The position numbers were made by a program, and so were the translations under genes. This document shows, one piece after another, positions 61,836 to 64,000 of a stretch of DNA of 64,000 nt; the stretch's first letter is position 1; each line of letters opens with the position of its first letter. Source of the stretch: M3007 sp964550795. Lineage in GTDB: Bacteria; Bacteroidota; Bacteroidia; Chitinophagales; Saprospiraceae. The stretch lies in assembly GCA_964550795.1 (NCBI GenBank), contig CAZKBH010000003.1, forward strand, positions 62,001-126,000. The letters are read 5' to 3'. A model generated the notes under the pieces. That model made no database searches, had not been told where the DNA came from, and saw nothing but the letters and a program-made list of their open reading frames with translations.

Positions 61836-62552
61836 TTAATGTTTTGTTACTAAATCAATCAAGGTTCCTAAAAGTATTGCGCTCAAAGTAAAGGTTAACA
61901 TACCTAAAATGTATGCAGAAAAGGCTTTCAAATAATTGACAATCTTATCCTTTCCAAAAAATTGTCCAATAGCCCAAGTGGTATAAACAAAGCCAACAAT
62001 ACCTGCAGTTTGCATTAGATTAATGTGTGCCAATCCTTGTATAATTCCAAAAACTGAAAAAATAAGCATTCCTATTCCCATTACGAAGCACAGCAGGATT
62101 AGAATTTCAAAGAAGTTGAATTCGTGTTTTCTGAAGAACAGCTTTGTCCACAATGCAATCAAAACACCCATCATTAAATTTGTGTAACCGTAATGTCCTT
62201 GAATCCATTTAAAAATCTCGGCTGTTGTTGTTTTTTTGCTATCCCTATATGCTACATACCCGTCTTCAAAATGAAAATAGTGATTGCATATGGTATAGAT
62301 TAATGAGGTTACGAGGATGAAAACAACAGGTTTAACCAGTCGGCTTCTGGTTCCTGTAAGAAAATTCCTTATGGTTTGTCCAGGATTCGTTACAAGGCTT
62401 CTAATCGTATACAAAATCCCACGTTCAAAATGCAGAACGTGTTCAATTTCGTGCAAAATGTACTGTCCGTCAATTCTTTTGAGGCTTGCTGCTTGTCCAC
62501 AGTTTGGACAAAAGTTTGAATCAAATTCGGTGTTACAATTTTTACAGTTCAT
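61836..62552 (-). CDS. DUF3667 domain-containing membrane protein
   Basis: 238 residues. The N-terminal zinc ribbon CKNCNTEFDSNFCPNCGQ (Cys3, Cys6, Cys15, Cys18) is followed by a short helix and five membrane helices. DUF3667 proteins are found mainly in Bacteroidota and have no known function. A dispersed 25-bp repeat lies immediately upstream of the start codon. AT-richer than its neighbours, which may indicate recent transfer. Confidence 0.85.
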   Translation of the reverse strand: MNCKNCNTEFDSNFCPNCGQAASLKRIDGQYILHEIEHVLHFERGILYTIRSLVTNPGQTIRNFLTGTRSRLVKPVVFILVTSLIYTICNHYFHFEDGYVAYRDSKKTTTAEIFKWIQGHYGYTNLMMGVLIALWTKLFFRKHEFNFFEILILLCFVMGIGMLIFSVFGIIQGLAHINLMQTAGIVGFVYTTWAIGQFFGKDKIVNYLKAFSAYILGMLTFTLSAILLGTLIDLVTKH

Positions 62553-62556
62553 TTAT

Positions 62557-62581
62557 ACTATGATTCTTGTGATTTTGATGA
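62557..62581 (-). repeat. Dispersed 25-bp repeat, copy C
   Basis: On the minus strand 24 of 25 positions match copy A at 8173-8197. It lies 4 nt upstream of the DUF3667 start codon. Confidence 0.6.
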
Positions 62582-62624
62582 CCTCGGTAAGAGCATGTTG
62601 GTTCGGGAAATTGCCATTAACTTA

Positions 62625-62783
62625 GTGCTTGTCTAAATTTTAGTTCTGAGGCGAAAGCGAGGAAATTTTTGATTGTACAAGGCAAATTTTGCAGTCGAAT
62701 GCGGGCAATTCGGCGAAAAATTTAACGCCGTACAAGCTAAAATTTGCCGCTTGAAGGCCAGAAACTAAAGTTTAGACAAGCAC
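62625..62783. mobile_element. MITE, copy 2 (159 bp)
   Basis: The same element as 31546-31733 with a 29-bp central deletion and a few substitutions. Terminal repeats begin GTGCTTGTCTAAA. Flanked by a 3-bp direct repeat TTA (62622-62624 and 62784-62786). It lies between the DUF3667 and aroE genes. Confidence 0.85.
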
Positions 62784-62807
62784 TTAGGAACTTTTGGAGG
62801 GTAAAAT

Positions 62808-63554
62808 TCAAGGATTTTGCTGCCAAATCTCCCAAGCAGCTTCGGCTTGTAACTCCAACATTTCCAGTCCGTTATTCACCCTGCAGCCCTGAGATTTAGC
62901 GTCGTGCAAAAGTAGCGTTTCGGCGGGATTGTAGATCAAATCATACACGAACATATCGGGTCTAAAAAAATCGGCTGGCAATGGTGGCTTTTCTCCAGTT
63001 TTGGGATGTGTGCCGACCGGAGTGGTGTTTACGAGCAACACACAGGATTGCGCAGACAGTGCTTCGTAGCTGATTTCCCGGGCGCTGGCGGGGGTTCTGG
63101 AAACGAACAGAAACGGGATGCCGAGTTTTTTGAAAACATACGCGATGGCTTTAGAGGCGCCGCCGGTTCCAAGTATCAGCGCTGGCCGGCCATCTTCGAG
63201 ACAGGCCTTTATCGTTTCGCCGGGAAGGCTTTTTTCAAAACCAATTGCATCGGTGTTGAAGCCGATAAGGTGTTGATTATCAGTAATTTTAATGCAATTA
63301 ACGGCACCCACCGCCCTCGCGGTTTCGTCCAATTCATGAAGGAATGGAAGGACTTTTTCTTTGTAAGGAATGGTGACATTGAGGCCTCTCAGCTCGGGAT
63401 TTTCGTGCAGCAAACGGTCTAAATCGCTTAGATTTTCCAATGGAAAAAGTTCGTAGCGCGCATCTTGAATGTCCTCGCGTTCAAACTTTTCACTGAAATA
63501 TTTTTTGGAGAAAGAATGACCGAGCGGCCAGCCAATAAGACCAAATAAGCGCAT
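62808..63554 (-). CDS. aroE: Shikimate dehydrogenase
   Basis: 248 residues. It reduces 3-dehydroshikimate to shikimate with NADPH in the aromatic amino-acid pathway. Substrate site GHSFSKKYF and NVTIPYKEKV (catalytic Lys), GFNTDAIGF with conserved Asp, and the nucleotide loop ILGTGGASKAI are all present. It is shorter than E. coli AroE (272) but within the family range. The adenylate cyclase gene precedes it by 12 bases in the same direction. Confidence 0.95.
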   Translation of the reverse strand: MRLFGLIGWPLGHSFSKKYFSEKFEREDIQDARYELFPLENLSDLDRLLHENPELRGLNVTIPYKEKVLPFLHELDETARAVGAVNCIKITDNQHLIGFNTDAIGFEKSLPGETIKACLEDGRPALILGTGGASKAIAYVFKKLGIPFLFVSRTPASAREISYEALSAQSCVLLVNTTPVGTHPKTGEKPPLPADFFRPDMFVYDLIYNPAETLLLHDAKSQGCRVNNGLEMLELQAEAAWEIWQQNP

Positions 63555-63566
63555 TGAATAGCCAAT

Positions 63567-64000
63567 TTACTTAATTCCCGTAACGTAGTACATATCCATC
63601 ATGCCCTTGTTTTTAGCAGCAATTTTGCCCCGGTGCTGCCACTCAAATTCATATTTGGCAAGCCAATAGGCATCTTCGCTGACATTTACGCGGCCAGGAT
63701 CACATTGTTCTTCGAGCCGGGCGGCGGTGTTTACGGTATCGCCCCAGATATCATAGGCGAATTTTTTTGCGCCCACCACCCCGGCGACCACCGGGCCAGT
63801 GTGAATGCCCACCCGCGCATCAAAAAACGGCAAGCCCTGGCTCAATCGCTCGGCCTTTAGTCCCAAGAGAAAATCTTGCATTTCCAACGCCGCTTTCACC
63901 ATATCAGAAGGACTGGCATTCATATCAGAAAGCCCGCTGGCGCAGATGTAAGCATCCCCAACGGTCTTGATTTTTTCAATTCGGTACTTGCTGATGATAT
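63567..64000 (-). CDS. Class III adenylate cyclase, C-terminal part (5' end outside window)
   Basis: The frame is open to the right edge and encodes the catalytic domain: IEKIKTVGDAYICASGL, RVGIHTGPVVAGVVG, YDIWGDTVNTAARLEEQ. The Lys in KIKTVGD and the Asp in YDIWG are the adenine-specifying residues, and Asn and Arg of NTAAR are the transition-state residues, so adenylate rather than guanylate cyclase is predicted. Any sensor or TPR part would lie beyond the edge. Its stop is 12 bases before aroE. Confidence 0.88.
   Translation of the reverse strand, partial: IISKYRIEKIKTVGDAYICASGLSDMNASPSDMVKAALEMQDFLLGLKAERLSQGLPFFDARVGIHTGPVVAGVVGAKKFAYDIWGDTVNTAARLEEQCDPGRVNVSEDAYWLAKYEFEWQHRGKIAAKNKGMMDMYYVTGIK

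Overview
The window looks like draft chromosomal sequence from a member of the Bacteroidota, probably a Saprospiraceae-type organism. The evidence is: Bacteroidota promoters (TTG, about 19-21 nt, TAnnTTTG), three secreted proteins with type IX secretion (T9SS) sorting domains plus a fourth with a gliding-motility-type C-terminus, nine SprB repeats in one protein, an OmpP1/FadL porin, ExbB-ExbD-TonB genes and a DUF3667 protein. Three runs of exactly 10 N are scaffold gaps; two of them lie inside what is probably one continuous reading frame each.

Layout. 1-5.3 kb: a partial large outer-membrane protein, a eukaryote-like pyruvoyl-tetrahydropterin synthase, an M15 D-Ala-D-Ala peptidase lipoprotein and thioredoxin. 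5.6-10.1 kb: exbB, exbD, a TonB-like protein, a sensor histidine kinase and a TIGR04282 transferase. 10.1-11.2 kb: a REP-associated tyrosine transposase (RAYT) among double-hairpin REPs, with a second diverged copy of the 3' end of the neighbouring transferase gene. 11.4-16.9 kb: a giant secreted T9SS protein. 17-27 kb: mscL, a zinc phospholipase C/S1-P1-fold protein, a sugar MFS transporter, pheS, a TPR protein, a YbhN-type membrane protein, a PfkB kinase, tRNA-Asn and psuG. 27-36.6 kb: an SprB-repeat adhesin-like protein, a MITE, a LamG protein, a GT4 glycosyltransferase and a gliding-motility C-terminal protein. 36.6-44.8 kb: mazG, an M50 protease, a candidate new structured ncRNA, an OmpP1-type porin, a W/N/Y-rich disordered secreted protein, a broken SpoIIM-family gene and a DUF4129 protein. 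44.8-54.9 kb: an AddA-like helicase with an apparently dead nuclease domain, NUDIX genes in tandem around gaps, a HAD hydrolase, a 42-residue membrane protein, a coiled-coil HhH protein, a FemAB-like acyltransferase and a BamA-like barrel protein. 55-64 kb: a sodium/solute symporter, tRNA-Cys, an OppB-type permease, tatC, a DsbA-family protein, putA, a DUF3667 protein, a second MITE copy, aroE and a partial adenylate cyclase.

Most genes are housekeeping or envelope functions. They fit a gliding, polymer-using bacterium that exports large multidomain proteins through T9SS and imports through TonB-dependent receptors. Convergent pairs are tightly packed and often share hairpin terminators.

The unusual content is the amount of small repetitive and palindromic DNA. 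There is a protein-coding palindromic mini-element found in the same frame in two unrelated genes, perfect 32-33 bp palindromes, a two-copy MITE with 3-bp target duplications, REP/RAYT DNA, and many low-complexity tracts with 7-9 nt period filling spacers and 5' leaders. The strongest single candidate for something undescribed is the ncRNA at about 38.27-38.50 kb. It has a complete promoter, two UUCG tetraloop hairpins and an intrinsic terminator.
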